Below, one piece after another: positions 7,753-14,819 of a stretch of 64,000 nt of DNA. The DNA is from CAVVNP01 sp963800235 (GTDB lineage Bacteria; Actinomycetota; Acidimicrobiia; Acidimicrobiales; Iamiaceae), in NCBI GenBank assembly GCA_963800235.1, contig CAWDAD010000001.1, forward strand, positions 1,550,001-1,614,000, written 5' to 3'. The stretch's first letter is position 1; each line of letters opens with the position of its first letter. Both the position numbers and the translations under genes were made by a program. The notes under the pieces are model-generated. The model saw only the letters and a program-made list of their open reading frames with translations. It did no database searches and had not been told where the DNA came from.

Positions 7753-7932
7753 GCCAGCGGCTCGATCAGGTCGAGGGAGCCAATCCATCCCGAACGGGGT
7801 GGCGCAGGGTGAACGCCGACGAACGATCGACCTTTCGCTGCAAGGAATTCCTGGTACTCAGCGGACTTCGCTGGACGGTCGGGACCACGTGACCGCGATG
7901 GGTCACCGGATCGACGCTGGTCTCGCGAACCA
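7751..7932 (+). repeat. tRNA-Phe-like repeat, copy 1 (most diverged)
   Basis: The first of three same-orientation copies. It shares GGGAGCCAAT, ATCGACCTTTCGCTGCAAGG, ACTCAGCGGACTTCG and the ending GGTCACCGGATCGACGCTGG with copies 2 and 3, but the tRNA-like part is more eroded. It directly follows the broken DUF5615 gene. The flanking 7933-7986 holds nothing I recognise. Confidence 0.75.
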
Positions 7933-7986
7933 TGTCGCACATCTTGTTGCGCTTGTGATGCGACCGCCCGGGACCGGCGGCGGACG

Positions 7987-8724
7987 TCACTCCTGCCACG
8001 CAGCCAGCCGGCCGCCCTTGAAGTCGATCGGCCACGTGGTCCCGTCGCCGGCCTCGATGATGGCCACGATTCGGTCGCGACTACGCTCGGGTTCGGTGGT
8101 GGGCCCGTCGAAACCGAGGCTGATAACGCGTCCGTCGGAGTGACCGAGGGTCACGGTGATACCTGGACCGACAACCCCGCGGTTCCCCTCCCACCGCGAG
8201 ACCCACGGGGCGGCCCACTGGACAATCCATCCGCCGTCGATGAGGTCGGGGTTCTCGTTGCACCACTCGCGGACGAGCCGAGCCGTGGTGCGCTCGGGCC
8301 ATTCCCAGCTCCGGTCGGCGGCTTGGCGGAGGACCTCGTCGACATACTTCGCCCGGTCGAAGCACAGTTCGGTGAGCACGAAGTCGGGGATGAAGCCGGG
8401 CTCGTCCACCGACTCGTAGCCGCCGAGAGGATCGCCGCCGTCGTGGAACTGGTCCCACAGGACCTCGTCACCATTCGCATGGATCCTGAAGCGCAACGAC
8501 CCACATCCGAGATCACCGCAGCCGCACATCTGACCAGCGACGACGTGCGGCTCGGGTCGAGGCAGGAGAATCGGATCGTCGCCGAGGAGCTCGTCCGGGT
8601 CGTGTGGCAGGCCGCCCCACGCCTCCTCGAGGAGGTCCCGCCCGTCGACGAGCATGACGATGGTGGCCGACCGGGTTCGGTCGTCGTTCTCCTGCACACG
8701 CACCTCGAGACGCAGTTCCCCCAT
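7987..8724 (-). CDS. Hypothetical protein with CGCGDLGCGS motif
   Basis: A 245-residue acidic protein I do not recognise. It has a short cysteine-rich motif, CGCGDLGCGS, at about residues 67-76, which could bind a metal. It has no signal peptide or membrane segment. Trp-rich patches (DRSWEWPERT, IVQWAAPWVSRWEG) precede a C-terminal half ending in WPIDFKGGRLAAW. It sits alone between two tRNA-like repeats, like a cassette. Codon use is normal and the frame is intact. Confidence 0.75.
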   Translation of the reverse strand: MGELRLEVRVQENDDRTRSATIVMLVDGRDLLEEAWGGLPHDPDELLGDDPILLPRPEPHVVAGQMCGCGDLGCGSLRFRIHANGDEVLWDQFHDGGDPLGGYESVDEPGFIPDFVLTELCFDRAKYVDEVLRQAADRSWEWPERTTARLVREWCNENPDLIDGGWIVQWAAPWVSRWEGNRGVVGPGITVTLGHSDGRVISLGFDGPTTEPERSRDRIVAIIEAGDGTTWPIDFKGGRLAAWQE

Positions 8725-8837
8725 ACGCCCATGTTGTCAGCCCGTGGAATCAAGCCCTGGCGACTTGCCCTCACGCCACCGGCGAGCTCTCCACAAACTG
8801 GGGAGACCACGGGGGCCTGCGGGAGGTCGCCCATCGT

Positions 8838-9034
8838 GAGCCAGAGGCTTGACCCGGTCGAGGGGAGCCAATATGGGAGCCAACCGGGTGCGAACCTCGG
8901 TGGTCGGCAGTGGACGCCGATGGACAATCGACCTTTCGCTGCAAGGGATTCGTGACTCTCAGCGGACTCGGGTGGACGCCCCGAATCGGCTGAAGAGCGG
9001 AAGGTCACCGGATCGACGCCGGTCCCGACCACCA
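8838..9034 (+). repeat. tRNA-Phe-like repeat, copy 2
   Basis: The last ~48 nt (8987-9034) resemble the 3' half of a tRNA-Phe: a CTGAAGA loop where CTGAAAA is expected, an AAGGTC variable region, an ACCGG/CCGGT T-stem, then CCCGACC and ACCA. The ~150 nt before it are conserved with copy 3 but are not tRNA-like. A frame on the other strand reads VVGTGVDPVTF and is just the translated tRNA-like end. Confidence 0.85.
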
Positions 9035-9273
9035 CCTAGAACCCTCGCACAGCAAGGGAGTCCGGCGACATCACGGCTCCTACTCCATCCCATTCGAAGG
9101 GCTCGACCTGCCTCCGTCTGCCACGAGCGCAGCCCTTGGTCGGGGCGTGCGCACGCGGAGGAGTAGATGAACGGGTCGAGCAACGGTGTTCAGTAGGCGT
9201 GTGTGCAACGCCCTCGTCGGCCGGGCGCCGCCGATGCGCTGCCGTCCTGTGCGGGTGACCGGCCCCCTGGTGG
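9035..9273. other. Stretch with no recognised feature
   Basis: Between repeat copy 2 and the lipoprotein gene I see no convincing reading frame, RNA or repeat. Together with 8725-8837 it completes a gene-free stretch of about 550 bp broken only by the repeat. Confidence 0.5.
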
Positions 9274-10467
9274 GTGACCCATCCGAAGGCCACGTCACTT
9301 ATTAACCTCGCCAGATGGGAACGCCTGGTAGCCGAACCGCGCTCGGCGCTCACCTGCACCATCGTTCTGGCCCTGTCCGGCTGCGCTTCCGGCGGTGACG
9401 CCGCCGATCCTTCTCCCGACCGACCCACCGGTGTCGAGCGCGTCGATGGGGTTCCGGTGCTGGCCGGCAGCACGACCGGTCCGGGCCGGGTGCTGGCCGA
9501 TGGTTTCACTGTCGCCGCGGGTTCCCACCTGTTGGGCGGCATCGCGCCGTTGGTCGAGCCGGGGGCGACCGCATCCTCGACGCCGACCCCCGGGACCTGT
9601 TCGGGCGGGCCGGGCGCGGCGCCGTCATGCGAGCCGGGATCCCCTCCGACCCCGGGTGGGGCCGCCGACCCGGTCGTCGTCGGGTGGGTCGCGCAGCTGC
9701 TGGTGACCGGCGACCCCGCCTCCGTGGTGGCCGCCTACGGCCGGCAGGCGATCGACCACGGGTACCGTCCGATCAACGCGGTCAGACAGGGCTTCCCGTG
9801 CGGCAGCACGACGCCTCAGCGCTGCGTGGTCCCCCCGCCTGACCAGGGGCTGAGCGCCACGGGCTACCAGCTGTGCAACTCCGACGAGACGTCCACGTTC
9901 TGCAGGGTCGACCTCCAAGACCCCGAGCGGATCTCGGAGACGGTCGTCATCGAGCTCGATCGGAAGGGCTCGGACCGGTCGCCCTACTCGCTGTTGCGCC
10001 TGGCCCGGCACCTACCGCAACCGGGTACGCCGCAACCAAGTCAGCTGTGGCCGGCGATCGATTGGCCGCTGGCGGCCGGTCCGCCGTCGGTACCCCTGCC
10101 CACGACGTGGCCCGATCCGGCCAAAGCCGGTGAGCCGGCTGCCACCTTCACTGGGAACGGTCCGGTGGTGATGGAGCCGGGGAGCGCCCAGATCATCGCC
10201 ACCGATGACATCCAGCTCTCGATCACCGGGAGCGAACACCTGCTGCTGCGGATCGACGGCGACCCCGAGAAGGTGGTCCGCGCCTACGACGAGCAACTCC
10301 GCACCCTGGCCCACGGCGACACCTACCCGGTGCGGCACCTGACCGATGGCGACCTCACCGTCTGGACGGCCACGACTGGCCAGGCCGGAGGTTGGGCCTA
10401 CGACATGGTCGTCCACCAGCGAAAGGGCGAGCCGGCGTGGGGCGAGATCAGCGCCTACAACGACTGA
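9274..10467 (+). CDS. Putative lipoprotein of unknown function
   Basis: The 397-residue frame has a hydrophobic segment ending in a lipobox, LALSGC (Cys37), after an Arg-containing n-region, so the product is probably exported and lipid-anchored. A Ser/Pro/Thr-rich linker with PTPGTCSGGPG follows. The mature part has two beta-rich halves with paired cysteines (PCGSTTPQRC, CNSDETSTFC). The GTG at 9274 gives a long n-region and no ATG is available, so the true start is uncertain. I do not recognise the family. Confidence 0.65.
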   Translation: MTHPKATSLINLARWERLVAEPRSALTCTIVLALSGCASGGDAADPSPDRPTGVERVDGVPVLAGSTTGPGRVLADGFTVAAGSHLLGGIAPLVEPGATASSTPTPGTCSGGPGAAPSCEPGSPPTPGGAADPVVVGWVAQLLVTGDPASVVAAYGRQAIDHGYRPINAVRQGFPCGSTTPQRCVVPPPDQGLSATGYQLCNSDETSTFCRVDLQDPERISETVVIELDRKGSDRSPYSLLRLARHLPQPGTPQPSQLWPAIDWPLAAGPPSVPLPTTWPDPAKAGEPAATFTGNGPVVMEPGSAQIIATDDIQLSITGSEHLLLRIDGDPEKVVRAYDEQLRTLAHGDTYPVRHLTDGDLTVWTATTGQAGGWAYDMVVHQRKGEPAWGEISAYND

Positions 10468-10483
10468 CCTCGAGGCGGGTCGG

Positions 10484-10609
10484 TCAGAGGTTGCCGCTCA
10501 GCGCGGCGTAGTGGATGTAGTTGTCGCGGCTGCCACCGGGGTTGATGTGGACGTGCTCGACCTGCCGGCGAGCCCGGCAGCCCGAGATGCCCAGCTCGTC
10601 GAAGAGTCA
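10484..10609 (-). pseudogene. Orphan C-terminal fragment
   Basis: An intact 42-codon stretch with protein-like composition (LFDELGISGCRAR, then QVEHVHINPGGSRDNYIHYA) runs to a stop at 10484 and is cut by an in-frame stop just upstream. It looks like the tail of a lost gene. I cannot name the parent family. The rest of the 10468-10869 gap holds nothing I recognise. Confidence 0.3.
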
Positions 10610-10869
10610 GACACACCTCAGGTACGAATCCGGCCAGGCTCGGCGTCGACGACGGCCCGGTCGGTAGTGGTCTCGAGCGCTTCACCGTCACGGCGCCGGC
10701 AGTTCCACGACGGGCTCAATGGTGTTCGGTTGTTCGGTGAAGCCGTCCAGCACCGTCGATGGATCTGCGGCCCGGATCTCGGGCCGATCGCACGCTGCTT
10801 CGACTTTCCGGTCGACCCGACCGGGTGACACCTGCTGATCGCCGGTGGGATTGCGCCTCCGGCCGCTCG

Positions 10870-12068
10870 TCAGGAATCGAATCCGAGGGGAAGCTGCGGT
10901 GCCACCTCGCTGTCGGGGACGTCGACAGGTCCGTACACCGCGTCGAAGATCGGGGTGCTTCGTAGATGCGGCCACGTTCGCGGCCCGGCGACTCGACGAG
11001 ATCGCCGCGCTCGACGAAGTCTCGATAGCTGCGTGCGCGGTGGGGCGGGTGACGCCGATCATCGCCTCGACTCTTGCCGCGGTCACCACGGGAATTGCGA
11101 AGAGCTGTTCGGCCAGACGGACGACCGAGTTGGGGCGGCCTTCGTCGAGGAGCTCGTTGCGGAGCTGGTGCTGGAGCTCGACGAGGCGGACCGTTCGTTC
11201 CTCGGAGTCGCGGGCCTGGCGGCGCACCCCGTTGAGGAAGAAGGCGATCCACGGCATGAGGTCGCCCTTCTGGCTGGTGATCAGCAGATGGTCGTAGTAC
11301 TCGCTGCGGTACTGCTCGAAGTAGGCAGAGAGGTACAGGAGGGGCTGGGGAAGCGCATCCCGAAACACGAGCATCAGCGGGATCAGCAGTCTGCCGATCC
11401 GACCGTTGCCGTCGAGGAATGGGTGGATGACCTCGAACTGGTAGTGAGCGATGGCAAGCTGGACGAGCAACGGCAGGTCGGTCTCGTGGAGGAAGCGTTC
11501 GAGATCGCTCAGGGCCAGCCGCATCTCATCGGGCGGCGGAGGAACGAACACGGCGTCCTCGAGCGTGGTGCCGCCGATCCAGACGGGGCTCGACCGCAGC
11601 TCGCCAGGGCGGCGGTGTTGACCGCGGACACCCTGGAGGAGTTGCTCGTGCATCTCACGGAGGAGCCGGACCGAGAGGGGGAAGCCCTCACGTATACGGT
11701 CGAGCCCATGCTCCATCGCCAGCACGTAGTTGCCGACCTCGGCGGCGTCGTCTGCGGCGTCCGCCGACGGGACCTGGCCGACCTCGAAGAGCAGGAACTG
11801 GCCGACGTCGGTCTTGGTGCCCTCGATCCGCGAGCTGAGCACGGCTTCCAGGCGGAGGTGCGGGCCGATGAGCAGATGGGGGTTGGGGATGAGTCTTCCG
11901 ACGCCCGCCGAGGCGGTGCACGGCGCCGGTGGCCTCGTCGAGGAGCTTGATCACCTCGTCGGAGAGGGAGATCCGCCGTGGGACCTCGGTCGGAAAGAAT
12001 GCCCAGTACCCGCCAGGGGCTTTGCGGATCCGGCCCCGATCGTGTGATTTGTAGGCATCCGGGCGCAC
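10870..12068 (-). pseudogene. Fic-domain protein, three frameshifts
   Basis: Read across three frames this is a complete Fic protein of about 400 residues. The N-terminal helices start VRPDAYKSHDRGRIRKAPGG and carry the inhibitory-type motif SSRIEGT. The catalytic motif HPFLDGNGRIGR and a C-terminal winged helix (VERGDLVE...RERGRIYEA) follow, ending PLGFDS. The frame breaks once near 11910 (one extra base at GGCGGGCG) and twice near 11000-11030 (net one base missing each time). Fic proteins AMPylate targets. The active-site core is intact, but the gene cannot be read through. The GTG start at 12068 is preceded by GAGGAGCGAGGAC. Confidence 0.8.
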
Positions 12069-12204
12069 GACGAGTCCTCGCTCCTCATGAAAAGCTGACC
12101 TTCGTTCAGAGCACGTTAGCTAAAGCAGAGGGCCAATCGCTTTATTAGGGGCGGTCGGTCGGCAAGACCCCTTCCCGTCGAGACGGCCACCGGCGCTCCT
12201 GCTC

Positions 12205-12386
12205 GAGGCTGACGCAACACGATCCGGACGAGGGGAGCCAATCGCACGCAAACCTCGGTGGTCGGCGGTGGACACCGACGGACGATCGACATGCAAGGGA
12301 TTCGTGGTTCTCAGCGGACTTCGGTGGACGGCCCGAATCGGCTGAAAAGCGGAAGGTCACCGGATCGACGCCGGTCCCGACCACCA
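12205..12386 (+). repeat. tRNA-Phe-like repeat, copy 3
   Basis: This is the copy with the best preserved tRNA-like end: an intact CTGAAAA loop (anticodon GAA), AAGGTC, an ACCGG/CCGGT T-stem, and CCCGACC-ACCA ending at 12386. The T-loop is ATCGACG rather than TTCGAnn, and there is no 5' half, so it cannot be a working tRNA. It lies between the Fic pseudogene promoter region and the integrase. The rest of 12069-12464 holds only AT-rich promoter-like sequence at 12090-12150. Confidence 0.85.
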
Positions 12387-12464
12387 CAAAATCAGGTCAG
12401 AGCACTTTTCCGGCCAATGGCCGACACGACCTGGACTGGCCAGACCTGTCGTAGTCCCCTTCGA

Positions 12465-13631
12465 TCACGTCGTCTGCGGGTCCACCACGAGTAGATCGCC
12501 GATCGCCTCGGCGGCCTCGGCGTCGCCTCGGTGGCCCTTGTGGGCATAGACCTTGGCCAGGGTCTCGACGTGGTCGCCGATCCGGGCCGCTACCGCCGGA
12601 AGTGGTTCGCCGGCGTCGAGCTGGGTGCTCGCATACCAGTGGCGCAGATCGTGTAGGCGCAGGTCCTCGGCGCCCGGCACTCGGCGGCGAACCCGGGAGA
12701 AGGCTTGGCTGAGACGGTTCGGCGGAACCGGCGACGCTCCGTGCGGATCCGCGACCAGGTCGGCGAACACGTAGCCGTTCGCCGGCGCCGCCACTCCCCC
12801 GGCGGCCAGCTGCTCCTCCTGCTCGGCCCGGTGGCGGCGCAGGAGATCGATGGTCCGCCGGTCGATGGTCAGCTGCCGCTGCTGGTGGCTCTTCGGTTCC
12901 TTCTCGACCAACGAACCGTCGGCCAACTGGGCGACGGCAGCACGGATGCTCACCACGCCCGTGTCCAGGTCGACCTCGTTCCAGCGCAGCCCGCACACTT
13001 CGCCCCGTCGAGCGCCGGTCGCAGCGAGCAGCCGGAGCGCCACGCCGGTCACCCGGTTGCGGCTCGACAGGGCCTCCTCGATCAGCGCCGCCACGACCTC
13101 GGGACGGGGGATGCGGCGGCCGACCCGGTTCGCCGACGGAGGCGTGGCCAGCTGGACCGGGTTGCGCGGCACCCAGTCCCACGCCATCGCCTGGCGGAAC
13201 GCAGCCCGCATCAGGGCGTGGTAGCGCTGGATGGAGCCGGGCGAGAGCCCCCGAGCCTTGAGTCTGACGTAGTAGTCGTCCACGGCCTTGACGCTGACCT
13301 TGGCCACCGCCGTCCGTCCGATGTCGTCCGTGGCCACCTGCCGAGCGATGGAGCGGTAGCCCTCGATCGTGCGAGCCTCCCGCCCTCGGGCTTCGAGGTG
13401 GTCGACGTGGACGGTGAGCAGCTCGTCGAGGGTGTGCCGGGTGGTCGGGCCGTCGCGGTCCACGGTGGCAACGAGCTGCACGAGCAACTTCTCGGCATCC
13501 CGCCGGCGGCCACGGAGGGTTCGGCTCGTGTACCTGTTCTTGCCGGTCAACGGGTCGCGGCCGGCGTAGGCGCGGACCTCCCAGTAGTCGGGAGGACGTT
13601 TGAGACGGACGCTGCCGCGACCCCGTGCCAT
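12465..13631 (-). CDS. int: Tyrosine site-specific integrase
   Basis: A 388-residue phage-type integrase. It has an N-terminal AP2-like arm-binding region (GSVRLKRPPDYWEVRAYAG), a SAM-like core-binding domain (about 65-155), and a catalytic domain with R208 (ATGARRGE), K247, H327-x-x-R330 (LHDLRHWYAS), H354 and nucleophile Y362 (KVYAH). All catalytic residues are present. It abuts the tRNA-Arg gene that it must have used as attachment site. I chose the ATG at 13631 since homology starts MARGRGSVRL and the longer start would translate the arm-site repeats. Confidence 0.93.
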   Translation of the reverse strand: MARGRGSVRLKRPPDYWEVRAYAGRDPLTGKNRYTSRTLRGRRRDAEKLLVQLVATVDRDGPTTRHTLDELLTVHVDHLEARGREARTIEGYRSIARQVATDDIGRTAVAKVSVKAVDDYYVRLKARGLSPGSIQRYHALMRAAFRQAMAWDWVPRNPVQLATPPSANRVGRRIPRPEVVAALIEEALSSRNRVTGVALRLLAATGARRGEVCGLRWNEVDLDTGVVSIRAAVAQLADGSLVEKEPKSHQQRQLTIDRRTIDLLRRHRAEQEEQLAAGGVAAPANGYVFADLVADPHGASPVPPNRLSQAFSRVRRRVPGAEDLRLHDLRHWYASTQLDAGEPLPAVAARIGDHVETLAKVYAHKGHRGDAEAAEAIGDLLVVDPQTT

Positions 13632-13654
13632 GGAGGGCGAGGCTACCCCGAACT

Positions 13655-13677
13655 CATGGGACAAACGATGGGACAAC
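13655..13677 (+). repeat. Paired 11-bp repeats, candidate integrase arm sites (right)
   Basis: CATGGGACAAA (13655-13665) and GATGGGACAAC (13667-13677), spaced by one base, match the pair at 131-153 in sequence, spacing and orientation. They lie just upstream of the integrase start, so integrase binding here could also regulate its own promoter. Confidence 0.6.
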
Positions 13678-13731
13678 CTCGGATCAACTTCCGCTGCGAT
13701 CGCCGGCCAGGCCTGAGACCTGGGCTTTTGC

Positions 13732-13806
13732 TGGCGCCCCCGCCAGGATTCGAACCTGGGCGCACGGTTTAGGAAACCGATGCTCTATCCCCTGAGCTAC
13801 GAGGGC
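13732..13806 (-). tRNA. tRNA-Arg(CCU)
   Basis: The minus strand folds as a standard tRNA: acceptor GCCCTCG/CGGGGGC with one G-U pair, D-stem GCTC/GAGC, anticodon loop TTCCTAA (anticodon CCT), T-arm CCAGG-TTCGAAT-CCTGG, and an encoded CCA (13732-13734). The integration core is inside the anticodon arm, so the 3' half of this functional gene was supplied by the element. A 12-bp direct repeat of the tRNA 5' end (13799-13810 and 13818-13829) lies just outside. Confidence 0.95.
13763..13776. other. Right attachment core (14 bp)
   Basis: CACGGTTTAGGAAA is identical to 11-24 and spans the anticodon loop and 3' stem of the tRNA. The sequences diverge immediately on both sides, which marks the crossover segment. 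Confidence 0.8.
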
Positions 13807-13934
13807 GGGGGTACTTCACGAGGGCGGGGTCCTGTGACCACCACGCTGACGATCTCCACAGGATGGCACGCCAGTTGCCTGGCTGGCCTCGAAGGTGGCC
13901 GTGGACCGGCCTTCAGTGACGGCTCACGCGGGGC

Positions 13935-13940
13935 TACCGT
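13935..13940 (+). promoter_or_regulatory. -10 box, leaderless secreted-protein gene
   Basis: TACCGT ends 6 nt before the GTG at 13947, supporting that start and a leaderless mRNA. Confidence 0.45.
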
Positions 13941-13946
13941 GTCCAA

Positions 13947-14657
13947 GTGAAGAGCGTCTCGGAACGGAGCGGTCGACGGGTCACGGGCATGCGGGCGGTA
14001 GCCGTCCTGGTCCTCGCGTTGGGGGCCACGGCAGGGGCCGCTTCCACGAGCAGTGCCCGGAGCGTGGAGCGCACCGCCTCGGGCGCGTCGGCCGCGAGCT
14101 CTGCGCCGGGCGACCCGGTGGATCTCAGCGGGACGGTGACGGGCTCCGGATCGCTCGGCGGGCCAGCCAGTTGCGGCCTGGATCTGAGCGTCAGCAACAC
14201 CGCCACGATCACCTTGTCCGGGGGCGGTCAGGCCGGGTTGCAGGCCGACTACTGCGTGACGAAGTTCGACCCCAACGTCGTGGCGGCGCCGGTCTATGGC
14301 GGCTCGTTCACGATCACGACCAATGACGGAACGGCCACCGGTACCGTCTCGGGGAACAGCGAGACGGCCAACGCCACGCCGAGCGGGTTCCCCCTGCACC
14401 TCGTGTTGACCTCCACCGCCGGCACCGGGGAACTCGTCGGTGCTACCGGCACGGTGACGTTCGATGGCTACGTCGGACCGGCGGCCAGCACGATCGAGGG
14501 CTCCACCACGGGCTCGTTCACGCCCCACGCCTCGACGACGACGGCCCCGGCCGCCACCACTCCTCCGAGCGTCCCCGCTGAGGGCACGGCGACCGTCGCC
14601 AACGGGACCGCGATGCCGGCGACACCGGTGTCGGGCACCGCCAGCTTGACCGGCTGA
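13947..14657 (+). CDS. Secreted Gly/Ser/Thr-rich protein of unknown function
   Basis: The 236-residue product begins with a signal peptide (basic n-region to Arg16, hydrophobic AVAVLVLALGATAGAAS). The mature domain is beta-strand-rich (VDLSGTVTGSGSLGG and GSFTITTNDGTATGTVSG) with two cysteines (Cys72, Cys98) that could form a disulphide, and the C-terminus is Thr/Pro/Ala-rich and disordered. I do not recognise the family. It is the first chromosomal gene after the mobile element. Confidence 0.75.
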   Translation: MKSVSERSGRRVTGMRAVAVLVLALGATAGAASTSSARSVERTASGASAASSAPGDPVDLSGTVTGSGSLGGPASCGLDLSVSNTATITLSGGGQAGLQADYCVTKFDPNVVAAPVYGGSFTITTNDGTATGTVSGNSETANATPSGFPLHLVLTSTAGTGELVGATGTVTFDGYVGPAASTIEGSTTGSFTPHASTTTAPAATTPPSVPAEGTATVANGTAMPATPVSGTASLTG

Positions 14658-14819
14658 CCCGAGAAGGTCGTACGCCCTCGGAAGCTGGTCGCTACTTGGC
14701 CCTGCGGTGGTCGTCGACGACGCACCGGGTCGACCGCGTTGCGTGCTCCGCGCGACGGCGAACGCTTGTCGTCGCAGGTTTCCACGACCTCGATCCGAGG
14801 CCCGCCGTCGGGCCCGGCG

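Larger units (their letters stand above)
1..13776. mobile_element. Integrative (mobilizable) element in tRNA-Arg(CCU)
   Basis: The element is bounded by a 14-bp direct repeat (11-24 and 13763-13776) that is part of the anticodon arm of tRNA-Arg. The intact tRNA lies at the right end next to a tyrosine integrase. The left end continues into a second, different tRNA-Arg 3' half, expected when an incoming element displaces the resident half. The interior carries a MobF relaxase, an AlpA-like HTH gene, toxin-antitoxin genes and several decayed genes. I see no coupling protein or type IV secretion genes, so it probably needs a helper to transfer. The window starts inside the displaced tRNA, so the chromosomal flank on that side is not visible. 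Confidence 0.85.

Noticed and set aside
8987..9034. Functional tRNA-Phe
   Set aside because: Only the 3' half is present, the T-loop is ATCGACG and there is no 5' half. Same for the copies at 7751-7932 and 12205-12386.
8151..9035. Minus-strand frame beginning VVGTGVDPVTFR, as a protein
   Set aside because: It is the translated tRNA-like end of the repeat, a frequent false gene beside tRNA sequences.
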